Shown: positions 34,056-43,020, counted from the stretch's first letter. The stretch: DNA of 64,000 nucleotides from Actinomadura hallensis (GCF_006716765.1 NZ_VFPO01000001.1:1674001-1738000), one strand, 5' to 3'. Notes: generated by a model from the sequence alone, not told the origin. Numbers and translations are program-made.

Positions 34056-34074
34056 CTCGTACGCGACGTACGAG
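34056..34074. promoter_or_regulatory. perfect dyad CTCGTACG-CGA-CGTACGAG before ssb, likely operator
   Basis: Two 8-base arms with a 3-base spacer. The left arm overlaps TTGACT (34052-34057), a possible -35 box, and the dyad ends 15 bases before the start codon. A repressor bound here would block transcription. Confidence 0.65.
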
Positions 34075-34089
34075 CCATCGGAGGACGCA

Positions 34090-34572
34090 GTGAACGAGGC
34101 CCACATCACCATCACCGGCTGGGTCGCCGCCGAGCCGCGCTACACCATGACGCCGAACGGCACGCCGTTCCTGTCGCTGCGGGTCGGCTGCACGCCGCGC
34201 CGCTACGACCGGCAGACCGGCCAGTGGCAGGACGTCGAGACGCTGTTCCTGACGGTGAACTGCTGGCGGAGCCTCGCCGACAACGTCAACGCGTCGGAGT
34301 TCCCGCGCGGCACGCCCGTCCTCGTCACGGGCCGCCTCCGCATCCGCCAGTACGAACGCGACGGGCAGTGGCGGTTCTCCGCCGAGGTCGAGGCCACGAC
34401 CCTCGGCCCGGACCTCCAGCGCGGCACCGCCGACTTCCGTCCCGTCCAGCGGGGCGGGCCCCTGAGCGAGGAGGACCGCCAACTTGCCCGCGACGCGGCG
34501 GACGAATGGGCCCTGACCGCCCCCGTGGAGGTGGAGGAGGCCACGAAGCCACCTGAGAAGAAGGCCGCCTGA
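34090..34572 (+). CDS. ssb: single-stranded DNA-binding protein, second paralogue type
   Basis: 160 residues with an OB fold (ITITGWVAAEPRYTMTPNGTPFLSLRVGC, residues 5-33; TLFLTVNCWRSLADNV; GTPVLVTGRLRIRQYE). It ends EATKPPEKKAA, with no acidic DDDIPF tip, so it should not recruit the usual SSB partners. This fits the SsbB-like paralogues of actinomycetes, linked to sporulation or competence and not to general replication. The GTG at 34090 follows GGAGGA. A DnaA box and a dyad lie upstream. The 3' end runs into a degenerate 16-base repeat. Confidence 0.9.
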   Translation: MNEAHITITGWVAAEPRYTMTPNGTPFLSLRVGCTPRRYDRQTGQWQDVETLFLTVNCWRSLADNVNASEFPRGTPVLVTGRLRIRQYERDGQWRFSAEVEATTLGPDLQRGTADFRPVQRGGPLSEEDRQLARDAADEWALTAPVEVEEATKPPEKKAA

Positions 34573-34754
34573 GAAGAAGGCCTCCTGAAAGGAAGGCCCC
34601 TCGAGCACAAGGCCGTTTGGAACGGGCGGCCCGAGATCGAGGCGGCCGGAGAAGGCTCGCCCTAGGAACAGGGTCGCCTGGGAAGACTCGCCCCGAGAAC
34701 CGGGCCGTTCGAGACGGGTCGTCCGAGGGCGAGGCGGCCCTGAGGAGGGGAGGG
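34555..34754. repeat. degenerate 16-base tandem repeat running from ssb into the gap
   Basis: The first two units, GAGAAGAAGGCCGCCT and GAGAAGAAGGCCTCCT, are nearly identical. Later units drift (GAAAGGAAGGCCCCT, GAGAACCGGGCCGTTC, GAGGGCGAGGCGGCCCT). The ssb stop codon lies at the junction of units one and two. Confidence 0.7.
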
Positions 34755-35002
34755 GGCGTGGCCGGCAGTGCGGGTCGCTGCCGGTACGCCCCCCACCGTC
34801 GGGGTCTGCGGCGTCAGATCCAGGAAATGCCGCGCATGGTCGTATCCCCCTCAGGATGTGCCGGGACCGCGATCCGCGGGCCCTGATGCGTGGTGTCCGG
34901 ACGGTCACCGGCATGTGCGTTCCCGAACGTACCTGTTTCACGCCCCATCCGCACACGTTGCAACTATCGTGTTACACAAGGTGATGCGCGTAAGGGGGAA
35001 GG
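34755..35002. other. intergenic region before the diguanylate cyclase
   Basis: No gene seen. A 7-base hairpin, CCGGCAG at 34762-34768 with CTGCCGG at 34778-34784, may end the ssb transcript. The A/T-richer stretch 34930-34980 is the likely promoter zone of the cyclase gene, but no good box pair could be chosen. Confidence 0.4.
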
Positions 35003-36292
35003 ATGACGGCAGTGCAGTCGTCCGCCGAGGACCGCGGTGGGGAACTGGCCCTCCGGCCGAGGCGCCGGACGCTTCTGGGGCGTCCGTCCCTGCTCGTGAT
35101 CTACGTGCCGGTCGTGGTGGCCGCCCATCTCGGCATGACGGTCGCGGGGCTTCTCGACACGCCGTTCCGGACGGGCGACGTGACGACGTTCGCGGCGCTG
35201 CTGGCGTGCGCCGCGGTGTGCATCGAGGCCACCCGCCGCCTGGGTATGCCGGCCGGGGTCGCGCGCGACCTCCTGTCGGCGTGGTGGCTGCCGGTCGCGC
35301 TGCTGCTGCCCCCGGTGTACGCGCTGCTGATACCGATCCCGGTGCAGGCGCTGCTCCAGTTCCGGGTGCGCCGGACGCTGGTCTACCGCCGCGCCCTGGT
35401 CGCCGCCGCGCACGGGATCGCCGGCGCCTGCGCGTCCATGGTGTTCCACCTGGTGGTGCCCGAACCGCTGGAGAGCGCCTCCCAGTGGATCGTCCAGGCC
35501 TACCCGGGGATCCCCGCCGCGGTCGGCTGCGCCGCGCTGTTCACGGTCGTGAACACCGCGATCGTCGCGGTCGCCGCGCACGCGGCGAGCCCGGAGAGCC
35601 GCTGGCGGGACGTCCTGTGGACCCGCGAGAACCTCCTGCTCGACGTGGTGGAGCTGTGCGTCGGCATCCTCGTCGCGATCACGTGCGCCCTGTCGCTGGG
35701 CCTGCTGATCCTGGCGCTGCCGCCGCTGATGCTGCTGCAGCGAAGCCTGATGCACCAGCAGCTCCAGGCCGCCGCCCGCACGGACGCCAAGACGGGCCTC
35801 CTGAACGCGGCGGCCTGGCAGATGGAGGCGGACACGGAACTCTCCCGCGCCCAGCGCACCCACGACGCCGTCGCCCTCCTCCTGATCGACATCGACCACT
35901 TCAAGCGCGTCAACGACACCCACGGCCACCTGATGGGAGACCAGGTCCTGGTGGGGGTGGCCAGCACCCTGTGCCACCAGCTTCGCGACTACGACGTGGT
36001 GGGCAGGTTCGGCGGCGAGGAGTTCGTCGTCCTCCTCCCCGGCGCCGACACCGTCGAGGCGTGCCGCGTTGCGGAACGTCTGCGAGGCCGGGTGCGGCGC
36101 CTGGCGGTCCCGACCGAGGAGGGCACGGTCACGGTGACGGTCTCGGTGGGCGTGGCCCTTTTCCGCACCCACGGCCAAGACCTCCTGGAGCTCCTGGCCG
36201 CCGCCGACCTGGCCCTCTACCGGGCCAAGTCCTCCGGCCGCGACCGCGTCTGCCTCCCGGCGGTGGACGGCCCCAAACCAACCGACCCCTGA
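35003..36292 (+). CDS. membrane-bound diguanylate cyclase (GGDEF)
   Basis: 429 residues. Six or more membrane helices fill residues about 28-255, then a GGDEF domain follows (DAKTGLLNAAAW, LLIDIDHFKRVNDTHGH). The active-site motif is GGEEF at 337-341. An RDYD motif five residues before it is the inhibitory I-site, so the enzyme should be active in making cyclic-di-GMP and subject to product inhibition. No EAL domain is present. The ATG at 35003 follows AGGGGGAAGG. In actinomycetes this signal controls development, and the gene may act there. Confidence 0.92.
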   Translation: MTAVQSSAEDRGGELALRPRRRTLLGRPSLLVIYVPVVVAAHLGMTVAGLLDTPFRTGDVTTFAALLACAAVCIEATRRLGMPAGVARDLLSAWWLPVALLLPPVYALLIPIPVQALLQFRVRRTLVYRRALVAAAHGIAGACASMVFHLVVPEPLESASQWIVQAYPGIPAAVGCAALFTVVNTAIVAVAAHAASPESRWRDVLWTRENLLLDVVELCVGILVAITCALSLGLLILALPPLMLLQRSLMHQQLQAAARTDAKTGLLNAAAWQMEADTELSRAQRTHDAVALLLIDIDHFKRVNDTHGHLMGDQVLVGVASTLCHQLRDYDVVGRFGGEEFVVLLPGADTVEACRVAERLRGRVRRLAVPTEEGTVTVTVSVGVALFRTHGQDLLELLAAADLALYRAKSSGRDRVCLPAVDGPKPTDP

Positions 36293-36317
36293 CCACGCCC
36301 ACCACCGCCCCCACCCA

Positions 36318-36342
36318 CCGGACCGGCCGTGGCCGGTACCGG
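36318..36342 (+). terminator. hairpin terminator after the diguanylate cyclase
   Basis: CCGGACCGGCC and GGCCGGTACCGG pair around GT with a one-base bulge, 26 bases after the stop codon, without a T-run. Confidence 0.6.
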
Positions 36343-36702
36343 CGCGGGCGGCGGCGGGTGGGGCTTGGAATTTGGTTCGGGGGGCGGGGTGTTGAGATAG
36401 TACGTGCGGCGACTGCGGCCAAGGGGCGAGCGGTTCTGGCGTGCAGGTGTGGGACCCTGCGGCCTCCCTGCGCACTACCTCAGCCGTCGCCGCGACCACG
36501 TGACCACCACGACCGTCGCGATCGCGTCCGAAGACGGGTTCCGAGCAGGAGCGAGGAACCCGATCGTGCGGTGAGCCGCCAGGCGAGCCGGAGCGACGCG
36601 GCGATCACACGCAGATTCCCGTCAAGGGGAGGGCCCGGGGCCCGACCGGCACGGGACTGCTGACAGGCACCCGACCGCTTCCAACCCCCTAGGCTTGAGG
36701 AT
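36343..36702. other. rest of gap before ettA
   Basis: Contains repeat copy A (36477-36656) and, near 36690, the GAGG ribosome site of ettA. The stretch 36360-36410 (GGAATTTGG, GAGATAGTACG) is A/T-richer and may hold a promoter. No gene seen. Confidence 0.5.
36477..36656 (+). repeat. structured intergenic repeat, copy A
   Basis: Member of the repeat family described in the findings. Hairpin 1: CGGGTTC 36535-36541 with GAACCCG 36556-36562, loop containing GAGCAGGAGCGA. Hairpin 2: outer TCCCGT 36617-36622 with ACGGGA 36651-36656, inner GGGCC 36631-36635 with GGCCC 36639-36643. It starts with ACCTCAGCC, as copies B4 and C2 do. Confidence 0.8.
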
Positions 36703-38364
36703 ATGGCCGAGTACATCTACACGATGCAGCGTGTGCGCAAGGCACATGGCGACAAGGTCGTCCTGGACGACGTCACCCTGCACTTCCTTCCAGGTGCCAA
36801 GATCGGCGTTCTGGGCCCGAACGGCACCGGCAAGTCGACGCTGCTGCGCATGATGGCCGGTCTGGAACAGCCCTCCAACGGCGACGCGCGGCTCATGCCC
36901 GGGTACACGGTCGGCATGCTCCAGCAGGAGCCGCCGCTCAACGAGGAGAAGACCGTCCTCGGGAACGTCGAGGAGGGCGTCGCCGAGACCAAGGCGATGC
37001 TCGAGCGGTTCAACGAGATCGCCGAGAAGATGGCGACGGACTACTCCGACGAGCTGATGGAGGAGATGGGCAAGCTCCAGGAGCAGCTCGACCACCGCAA
37101 CGCGTGGGACCTCGACAGCCAGCTCGAGCAGGCGATGGACGCGCTTCGCTGCCCGCCCGGGGACGCGGACGTCACGAAGCTGTCCGGTGGTGAGCGGCGC
37201 CGCGTGGCGCTGTGCAAGCTCCTCCTCGAGGCGCCCGACCTCCTGCTGCTCGACGAGCCCACCAACCACCTGGACGCGGAGAGCGTGCAGTGGCTGGAGC
37301 AGTTCCTCGCCAAGTACGAGGGCACCGTCCTGGCCGTCACGCACGACCGCTACTTCCTGGACAACGTCGCGACCTGGATCCTGGAGCTCGACCGGGGCCG
37401 CTGCTACCCGTACGAGGGCAACTACTCCGTCTACCTGGAGAAGAAGGCCGAGCGGCTGAAGGTCGAGGGCAACAAGGACGCCAAGCGCAAGAAGCGCCTC
37501 CAGGAGGAGCTGGAGTGGGTCCGGTCCAACCCGAAGGCGCGGCAGACGAAGAGCAGGGCCCGTCTGCAGCGGTACGAGGAGATGGCCGCCGAGGCCGCCA
37601 AGTACCGCAAGCTCGACTTCGAGGAGATCCAGATCCCGCCGGGCCCCCGCCTCGGCAACACGGTGATCGTCGCCGACAAGCTGACGAAGGGCTTCGGCGA
37701 CCGGATCCTGATGGAGGACCTGTCGTTCAACCTGCCCCCGAACGGCATCGTCGGCGTCATCGGCCCGAACGGCGTCGGCAAGACCACGCTGTTCCGCATG
37801 ATCGTCGGTGAGGAGCAGCCGGACGCGGGCGAGCTGCGGCTCGGCGAGACCGTCAAGGTCTCCTACGTCGACCAGGGCCGCGGCGGCATCGACCCGGAGA
37901 AGACGGTGTGGGAGGTCGTGTCCGACGGCCTCGACCACATCAACGTCGGCCAGGTGGAGATGCCGTCCCGCGCGTACGTCGCGGCGTTCGGTTTCAAGGG
38001 CCCCGACCAGCAGAAGCCGGCGGGCGTCCTGTCCGGCGGCGAGCGCAACCGCCTCAACCTGGCGCTCACGCTGAAGATGGGCGGGAACGTCCTGCTGCTG
38101 GACGAGCCCACCAACGACCTGGACACCGAGACGCTGTCCAGCCTCGAGAACGCCCTCCTGGAGTTCCCCGGCTGCGCCGTGATCACCTCGCACGACCGGT
38201 GGTTCCTGGACCGCATCGCCACGCACATCCTCGCGTGGGAGGGCGGGTCCGACTGGTTCTGGTTCGAGGGCAACTTCGCCGACTACGAGAAGAACAAGAT
38301 CGAGCGGCTGGGCGCCGAGGCCGCCCGCCCGCACCGCGTGACGCACCGCAAGCTCACCCGCTGA
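36703..38364 (+). CDS. ettA: energy-dependent translational throttle protein EttA (ABC-F ATPase)
   Basis: 553 residues, full length. It binds the ribosomal E site and couples translation to ATP level. The N-terminus MAEYIYTMQRVRKAHGDK is diagnostic. Two ABC domains have Walker A GPNGTGKS (38-45) and GPNGVGKT (354-361), signatures LSGGERRRVALC and LSGGERNRLNLA, and Walker B ends LLLDEPTNHLDAES and LLLDEPTNDLDTET. The arm and linker between them carry the usual charged residues. No membrane segment, as expected for ABC-F. The ATG at 36703 follows TTGAGG. Confidence 0.97.
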   Translation: MAEYIYTMQRVRKAHGDKVVLDDVTLHFLPGAKIGVLGPNGTGKSTLLRMMAGLEQPSNGDARLMPGYTVGMLQQEPPLNEEKTVLGNVEEGVAETKAMLERFNEIAEKMATDYSDELMEEMGKLQEQLDHRNAWDLDSQLEQAMDALRCPPGDADVTKLSGGERRRVALCKLLLEAPDLLLLDEPTNHLDAESVQWLEQFLAKYEGTVLAVTHDRYFLDNVATWILELDRGRCYPYEGNYSVYLEKKAERLKVEGNKDAKRKKRLQEELEWVRSNPKARQTKSRARLQRYEEMAAEAAKYRKLDFEEIQIPPGPRLGNTVIVADKLTKGFGDRILMEDLSFNLPPNGIVGVIGPNGVGKTTLFRMIVGEEQPDAGELRLGETVKVSYVDQGRGGIDPEKTVWEVVSDGLDHINVGQVEMPSRAYVAAFGFKGPDQQKPAGVLSGGERNRLNLALTLKMGGNVLLLDEPTNDLDTETLSSLENALLEFPGCAVITSHDRWFLDRIATHILAWEGGSDWFWFEGNFADYEKNKIERLGAEAARPHRVTHRKLTR

Positions 38365-38386
38365 CCCTGCGGAGCACGATCCGACC

Positions 38387-38420
38387 GATGCCCGGGCACC
38401 CCGACGGGTGCCCGGGCATC
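38387..38420 (+). terminator. hairpin terminator after ettA
   Basis: Perfect 15-base arms 38387-38401 (GATGCCCGGGCACCC) and 38406-38420 with a 4-base loop, 22 bases past the ettA stop. Confidence 0.85.
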
Positions 38421-38663
38421 GCCATGTCCACCCGTCCAACCCCGCCCCGCCGGGATGCCGGTGGGTGATATCTCAAGGGCATTGTCCGGGCGCATGGTGA
38501 TCGGCTCCGAGGGCGTCGAGGGGACGGGGACCGCGATCGCCGCCGTCGACCCGCGTACCCGGGGGAGCGTCTCGCGCCGCAACGGCGACCCCGCGCCGGA
38601 GGAGCCGGAAGCGCGTGCCGGTAGCATCGGGCCTGCCCGGATACCCGTACCCCAGGCGAGGAC

Positions 38664-39104
38664 ATGCAGCAGACCGACCTGCCCGCGGCCGAGTACAGGC
38701 ACGTCTACGAGTTCAAGATCCGGTTCGGTGACATCGACTCCCAGGGCCACGTCAACAACGTGAAGTTCCTCGGATACCTGGAGGACGCGCGCCTGGAGAT
38801 GTTCCACGGCGACCCCGTGCGCAAGGGCGAGGAGCCCGTTCGCGGCATGGTGGTCTCACGCCACGAGATCGACTACCGGTCGCCGCTGCTGCCGACGGTG
38901 TACCCGATCCGGGTGGAGACGTGGGTGACCGAGCTTCGCGCGGCGTCGTTCAAGCTCGCCTACGAGGTGCGCGACGACGACAACGTCTACGCCGAGGCGA
39001 CCTCGACGCTCGTCGCGTTCGACGTGGAGGCCAACCGGCTGCGGCGCTTCACCCCGAAGGAGCGCGAGTTCATCGGACGCTACTTGGCGCCGCCGTCGGC
39101 ATGA
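38664..39104 (+). CDS. acyl-CoA thioesterase (4HBT hot-dog fold)
   Basis: 146 residues of the YbgC/FadM-like hot-dog family, which hydrolyses acyl-CoA. The catalytic-loop motif IRFGDIDSQGHVNNVKFLGYLEDARLE (residues about 19-45) holds the conserved Asp. The ATG at 38664 follows GCGAGGA. The stop overlaps the next start (ATGA). Substrate chain length is unknown. Confidence 0.92.
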   Translation: MQQTDLPAAEYRHVYEFKIRFGDIDSQGHVNNVKFLGYLEDARLEMFHGDPVRKGEEPVRGMVVSRHEIDYRSPLLPTVYPIRVETWVTELRAASFKLAYEVRDDDNVYAEATSTLVAFDVEANRLRRFTPKEREFIGRYLAPPSA

Positions 39105-39685
39105 CCGCGGTCGCCGGAGTCTCCGCCCTGCGGCGCTCCCGGCGGGGCGTGCGGCTGCGGACCGTCCACCTCGGGGACGCGGAACGGCTCGCCGCGCTCT
39201 ACACGGAGAACCGCGAGTATCTGCGTCCATGGGAACCCGAGCGCGACGACGCGTACTTCACCGTGGACGGCCAGCGCGACAACCTGCGCGCCCTCGTGGA
39301 GGCGTACGCGGCGGAGGAGATGTGGCCGGGCGTCATCCTGGTCGACGGTGAGATCGCCGGGCGGATCACGCTCAACAACATCCTGCGCGGCCCCTTGCAG
39401 AGCTGCTTCGTCGGCTACTGGGTGGCGCGCGCGCACGCCGGCCGCGGTGTCGCGACGGAGGCGCTCCGCCAGGCGCTGGACGTGGCGTTCGGCCCCCTCC
39501 GCCTCCACCGCGTCGAAGCCTTCACCAGGGTGGACAACCTGGCCTCCCAGCGGGTCCTGGAGCGCAATGGCTTCACGAGGGTGGGAACCGCCCGCCGTCA
39601 CATTCACCTGGACGGGCGCTGGCACGACGAGCACCTCTTCGAGCGCCTCGCCCCCTGGGACGACGGCGTCACGCTGACCCCTTAG
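39101..39685 (+). CDS. GNAT N-acetyltransferase (RimJ/RimL type)
   Basis: 194 residues: RLRTVHLGDAERLAALY, ENREYLRPWEPERDD, the CoA loop ARAHAGRGVATEALRQALD and NLASQRVLERNGFTRVG. This fits ribosomal-protein alanine acetyltransferase-like enzymes. It is translated from an ATGA overlap with the thioesterase, so the two are one operon. Substrate unknown. Confidence 0.93.
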   Translation: MTAVAGVSALRRSRRGVRLRTVHLGDAERLAALYTENREYLRPWEPERDDAYFTVDGQRDNLRALVEAYAAEEMWPGVILVDGEIAGRITLNNILRGPLQSCFVGYWVARAHAGRGVATEALRQALDVAFGPLRLHRVEAFTRVDNLASQRVLERNGFTRVGTARRHIHLDGRWHDEHLFERLAPWDDGVTLTP

Positions 39686-39722
39686 TCGCGAAAAGCCGCT
39701 TACCTGCACTTTTTTGAACGCG

Positions 39723-39744
39723 GATCGACCATTCCTTGTCGATC
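39723..39744. promoter_or_regulatory. inverted repeat upstream of the S37 peptidase gene
   Basis: GATCGAC and GTCGATC, perfect 7-base arms with an 8-base spacer, in an A/T-richer 207-base gap. A second, shorter pair TGACA/TGTCA lies at 39780-39796. They may be operators; the first could instead end the upstream operon. A possible -10 box TAGTGT is at 39848-39853. Confidence 0.45.
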
Positions 39745-39892
39745 ACGTCATCTGACCGTTGTCGGCATGCTCGACCGGATGACAACCACCCTGTCACGGA
39801 TGGGTAACAAGCGTCCCAGCAATCCGTTTTCGACCTGATTTTCGATCTAGTGTCGCGACGCGATTGTGGAGAACCCACGTGAAAGGGGCACA

Positions 39893-41338
39893 ATGCGGCG
39901 CGTCTCACAAGGAGTGGCAGCCCTGCTGCTCGCCGCGGGACTGACCGGAGCCGGCACCACCGCGGCGCAGGCCCAGGCGGTCGCCTTCCAGCCGGGCACG
40001 GCGGGCACGGGCACGGCGGGCACCGCGCGGGCGGGAGACATCCTCGACCGCCTCAAGGCCATCCCCGGCATGGAGGTGACGGAGAAGACCTCGACGTTGC
40101 CCGGATACCGCTGGTTCTGGCTCGAGTACGAGCAGCCCGTCGACCACCGCAAGCCCGGCGGGCAGCGGTTCAAGCAGCGGATCATGCTGCAGCACAAGTC
40201 CGCCGACTCGCCGATGGTGCTGTACACCAGCGGCTACCACACCCCGGAGGTGATGTTCACCGCCGAGCCCACCGCGCTCGTCGACGGCAACCAGATCTCC
40301 GTCGAGCACCGGTACTTCAGCCCGTCCCGTCCCGTCCCGACCGACTGGACCAAGGACACGATCTGGCAGGCCGCCACCGACGAGCACCGCATCATCCGCG
40401 CGCTCAAGACCGTCTACGGCGGCAAGTGGATCTCCACGGGCGGCAGCAAGGGCGGCATGACCGCCGTCTACCACAAGCGGTTCTACCCGCGTGACGTCGA
40501 CGGCAGCGTCGTCTACGTGGCGCCGAACGACTACCGCAACAACGACGACCGCGCCTACGACGAGTTCTTCGAGACGGTCGGGACCGACCCGCAGTGCCGC
40601 GCCCGCCTGCAGGGGCTCGCCAGGGAGTTCCTGAAACGCCGCTCCGCCATGCTCGAGCGCTTCGAGGCCGCCGCCGAGGAGAACGGCTGGACGTTCGACC
40701 TGCTGCGCACCCCGGACCGGGCGTTCGAGAACTCCGTCATGGACTACGAGTGGGCGTTCTGGCAGTACAGCCTGCAGTCCGACTGCGCAGACCTGCCGCC
40801 GCTGAACGCCTCCGACGACGAACTGTACGCGTCGCTCGACACCATCTCCGGCCTGTCGTTCTACACCGACCAGGGCCTCGAACCCTACGTGCCGTACTAC
40901 TACCAGGCGGGCACGCAGCTCGGCTGGCCGTCGCCGAAGTTCAAGCACATGCGCAAGCTGCTGCGGCACGAGCGCAGCTACCACCCCCGCACCTACGTCC
41001 CGCGCGACATCCCGATGCGGTTCGACAACGGCCGCGCCATGCGCGACATCGACCGCTGGGTGCGCGGGAACGCCAGCCAGATGATGTTCGTGTACGGGGA
41101 GAACGACCCGTGGGGCGCCAAGCCGTTCCGCCTCGGGCCCGGCAGCCGCGACTCGGCCGTCTACGTCGCCCCCGGCATGAACCACAGCGGCCGCCTCATC
41201 ACCAGGCTCCCCGAGGAGCAGCAGGCCAAGGCGATCGCCGACCTCAAGCGCTGGGCGGGCGTGGACGAGAGCGCCCCGACGCTCAGGTCCGCCCCGACCC
41301 CCGACGACCCGCTCCGCCTCCAGCGCCCACCCCTGTAA
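39893..41338 (+). CDS. secreted tripeptidyl aminopeptidase (S37 family)
   Basis: 481 residues. A signal peptide at 1-31 (RR at residues 2-3, then VSQGVAALLLAAGLTG, cleavage after AQA) shows export. The mature enzyme has the serine nucleophile in STGGSKGGMTAVYHKRFYP near residue 185, an Asp in YGENDPWGA and a late His in PGMNHSGRL. This matches the S37 family of Streptomyces secreted aminopeptidases, which clip tripeptides from protein N-termini. The ATG at 39893 follows GAAAGGGG. Confidence 0.92.
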   Translation: MRRVSQGVAALLLAAGLTGAGTTAAQAQAVAFQPGTAGTGTAGTARAGDILDRLKAIPGMEVTEKTSTLPGYRWFWLEYEQPVDHRKPGGQRFKQRIMLQHKSADSPMVLYTSGYHTPEVMFTAEPTALVDGNQISVEHRYFSPSRPVPTDWTKDTIWQAATDEHRIIRALKTVYGGKWISTGGSKGGMTAVYHKRFYPRDVDGSVVYVAPNDYRNNDDRAYDEFFETVGTDPQCRARLQGLAREFLKRRSAMLERFEAAAEENGWTFDLLRTPDRAFENSVMDYEWAFWQYSLQSDCADLPPLNASDDELYASLDTISGLSFYTDQGLEPYVPYYYQAGTQLGWPSPKFKHMRKLLRHERSYHPRTYVPRDIPMRFDNGRAMRDIDRWVRGNASQMMFVYGENDPWGAKPFRLGPGSRDSAVYVAPGMNHSGRLITRLPEEQQAKAIADLKRWAGVDESAPTLRSAPTPDDPLRLQRPPL

Positions 41339-41361
41339 CGCCCCAGACCTGACACGAGCAT

Positions 41362-41395
41362 CGTGCCGTCCCATGCCCCCGCATGGGACGGCACG
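41362..41395. terminator. perfect bidirectional hairpin terminator
   Basis: CGTGCCGTCCCATGC (41362-41376) and its complement (41381-41395), 15 bases each, with a CCCC loop. It lies between the convergent peptidase and alpha-glucosidase genes and can serve both. Confidence 0.88.
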
Positions 41396-41400
41396 CCGCA

Positions 41401-41420
41401 AGCGATGCAGCGCTCGCGCG
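41401..41420 (+). repeat. fragment of the structured intergenic repeat
   Basis: AGCGATGCAGCGCTCGCGCG matches the middle of copies B5 and C2 (AGCGATGCAGCGATCGCGCG) at 19 of 20 bases, in the same orientation, and no hairpin arms remain. Confidence 0.5.
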
Positions 41421-41442
41421 GGGCAGCTCACGGAGCGAGCCG

Positions 41443-43020
41443 TTAGGCGGGCCCGGTCAGCAAGTACACAGCGGAATTGCCGGGGAGCAGGTCGCCTTTC
41501 AGGGGGGAGCTGCTCAGGATCGGGGTGCCGGCCGGGAGGCGCACAGGGTCTTCGCCGCAGTTGAGGGCGCAGGTGAGCCGCCCCCGGCGGAAGAAGGCCG
41601 CGGTGTCGGGGGAGTCGAGCCACTCCACGTCGTCGGGCAGGTCGGGCAGCAGGCGGCGGCGGTGGGCCAGGGCGTCGCGGTAGAAGTTCAGCATGGAGGA
41701 CGGGTCGGCCTCCTGGGCCTCGACGGTCAGGGCCGCCCAGGTGTCCGGCATCGGCAGCCAGGGGCGGGCGTCGCCGGCGGAGAACCCGTACGGCTCGGTG
41801 TCTCCGGACCAGGGGAGCGGGACGCGGCAACCGTCCCGTCCTGCGAGTTCCCCGTTGGTGCGCTCGAAGATGGGGTCCTGCCGGGCTTCGTCGGGCAGGT
41901 CGGTCACCTCGGGGAGGCCCAGTTCCTCCCCCTGGTACAGGTAGGCCGACCCTGGGAGCGCCAAGAGCATCAGTAGCGCCGCCTTGGCTCTGGCGTGCCC
42001 GATGCCAGGGACGCCTTCAGGCTTCTCGTAGCGGGTGACGTGGCGTACTGAGTCGTGGCTGGAGAGGACCCAGGTGGGGGAGGCTCCCGTGGTCGAGACG
42101 GCCTTCATCGCGGCGGTCACCACGTCACGGAACGCGCGGGCCGACCATGGGGCCAGTTGCAGGTCGAACTGGAAGACCTGGTGCAGTTCGTCTGGGCGGA
42201 GGTAGAGCGCGAGGTCTTCGGGGCCGTCCGTCCACACCTCGCCGATGGCCATGCGCTCGCCGTCGTACTCGTCGAGGATCTGGCGCCACCTCCGGTACAC
42301 GTCGTGGACCTCGGGGCGGCTGTAGATGGGGGCGTCCACCACGCGGCGGCCCCGCCCGCCGAGGTCGCGGAACGACGCGTCCTTGAACAGACCGGCCGCG
42401 ACGTCGATGCGGAAGCCGTCCACACCGCGGTCGAGCCAGAACCTCAGGATGTCCTCGAACTCGCGTTGCACCTCCGGGTTGCGCCAGTTGAAGTCCGGCT
42501 GCTCGCGCGCGTAGAGGTGCAGGTACCACTCGCCGTCGTCCACCCGCGTCCAGGCGGAGCCGCCGAACGCGGACGGCCAGTCGTTCGGAGGGCCTTCTTC
42601 ACCGGGACGTTCCCCTGGCCTGCCCGCGCGGAAGATGTAGCGGGACCGCTCCGGCGAGCCCGGCGGCGCGGCGAGCGCCTCCCGGAACCAGGGGTGCCGG
42701 TCGGAGGAGTGGTTCGGGACGATGTCGACGATCAGCCGCAGCCCGTGCGCGTGCGCGTCGGCGACGAGGGCGTCGAAGTCCCGGAGGGTGCCGAACCGGG
42801 GGTCGACGTCGCGGTAGTCGGCGACGTCGTACCCGCCGTCGGCGAGCGGGGACGTGTAGACGGGGGTGAGCCACAGCGCGTCCACGCCGAGGTCGCGCAG
42901 GTGGCCGAGGCGGGAGCGGATCCCCTGGAGGTCGCCCTCACCGTCCCCGTCGGAGTCGGCGAAGCTCCGGACGTAGACCTCGTACACGACGGCGTCGCGC
43001 CACCACGGGATTCGCGTCAT
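41443..43020 (-). CDS. GH13 alpha-glucosidase/oligo-1,6-glucosidase
   Basis: 525-residue glycoside hydrolase of family 13, cytoplasmic (no signal peptide), that releases glucose from maltose- or isomaltose-type oligosaccharides. The catalytic TIM barrel has DIVPNHSSD, the nucleophile Asp in DGFRIDVA near 205, the acid/base Glu in IGEVWTD near 261 and the third Asp in SSHDSVRH near 323 (most relatives have NHD). The N-terminus WWRDAVVYEVYVRSFADS is typical of the exo-acting subgroup. The ATG at 43020 has no strong ribosome site. Confidence 0.93.
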   Translation of the reverse strand: MTRIPWWRDAVVYEVYVRSFADSDGDGEGDLQGIRSRLGHLRDLGVDALWLTPVYTSPLADGGYDVADYRDVDPRFGTLRDFDALVADAHAHGLRLIVDIVPNHSSDRHPWFREALAAPPGSPERSRYIFRAGRPGERPGEEGPPNDWPSAFGGSAWTRVDDGEWYLHLYAREQPDFNWRNPEVQREFEDILRFWLDRGVDGFRIDVAAGLFKDASFRDLGGRGRRVVDAPIYSRPEVHDVYRRWRQILDEYDGERMAIGEVWTDGPEDLALYLRPDELHQVFQFDLQLAPWSARAFRDVVTAAMKAVSTTGASPTWVLSSHDSVRHVTRYEKPEGVPGIGHARAKAALLMLLALPGSAYLYQGEELGLPEVTDLPDEARQDPIFERTNGELAGRDGCRVPLPWSGDTEPYGFSAGDARPWLPMPDTWAALTVEAQEADPSSMLNFYRDALAHRRRLLPDLPDDVEWLDSPDTAAFFRRGRLTCALNCGEDPVRLPAGTPILSSSPLKGDLLPGNSAVYLLTGPA

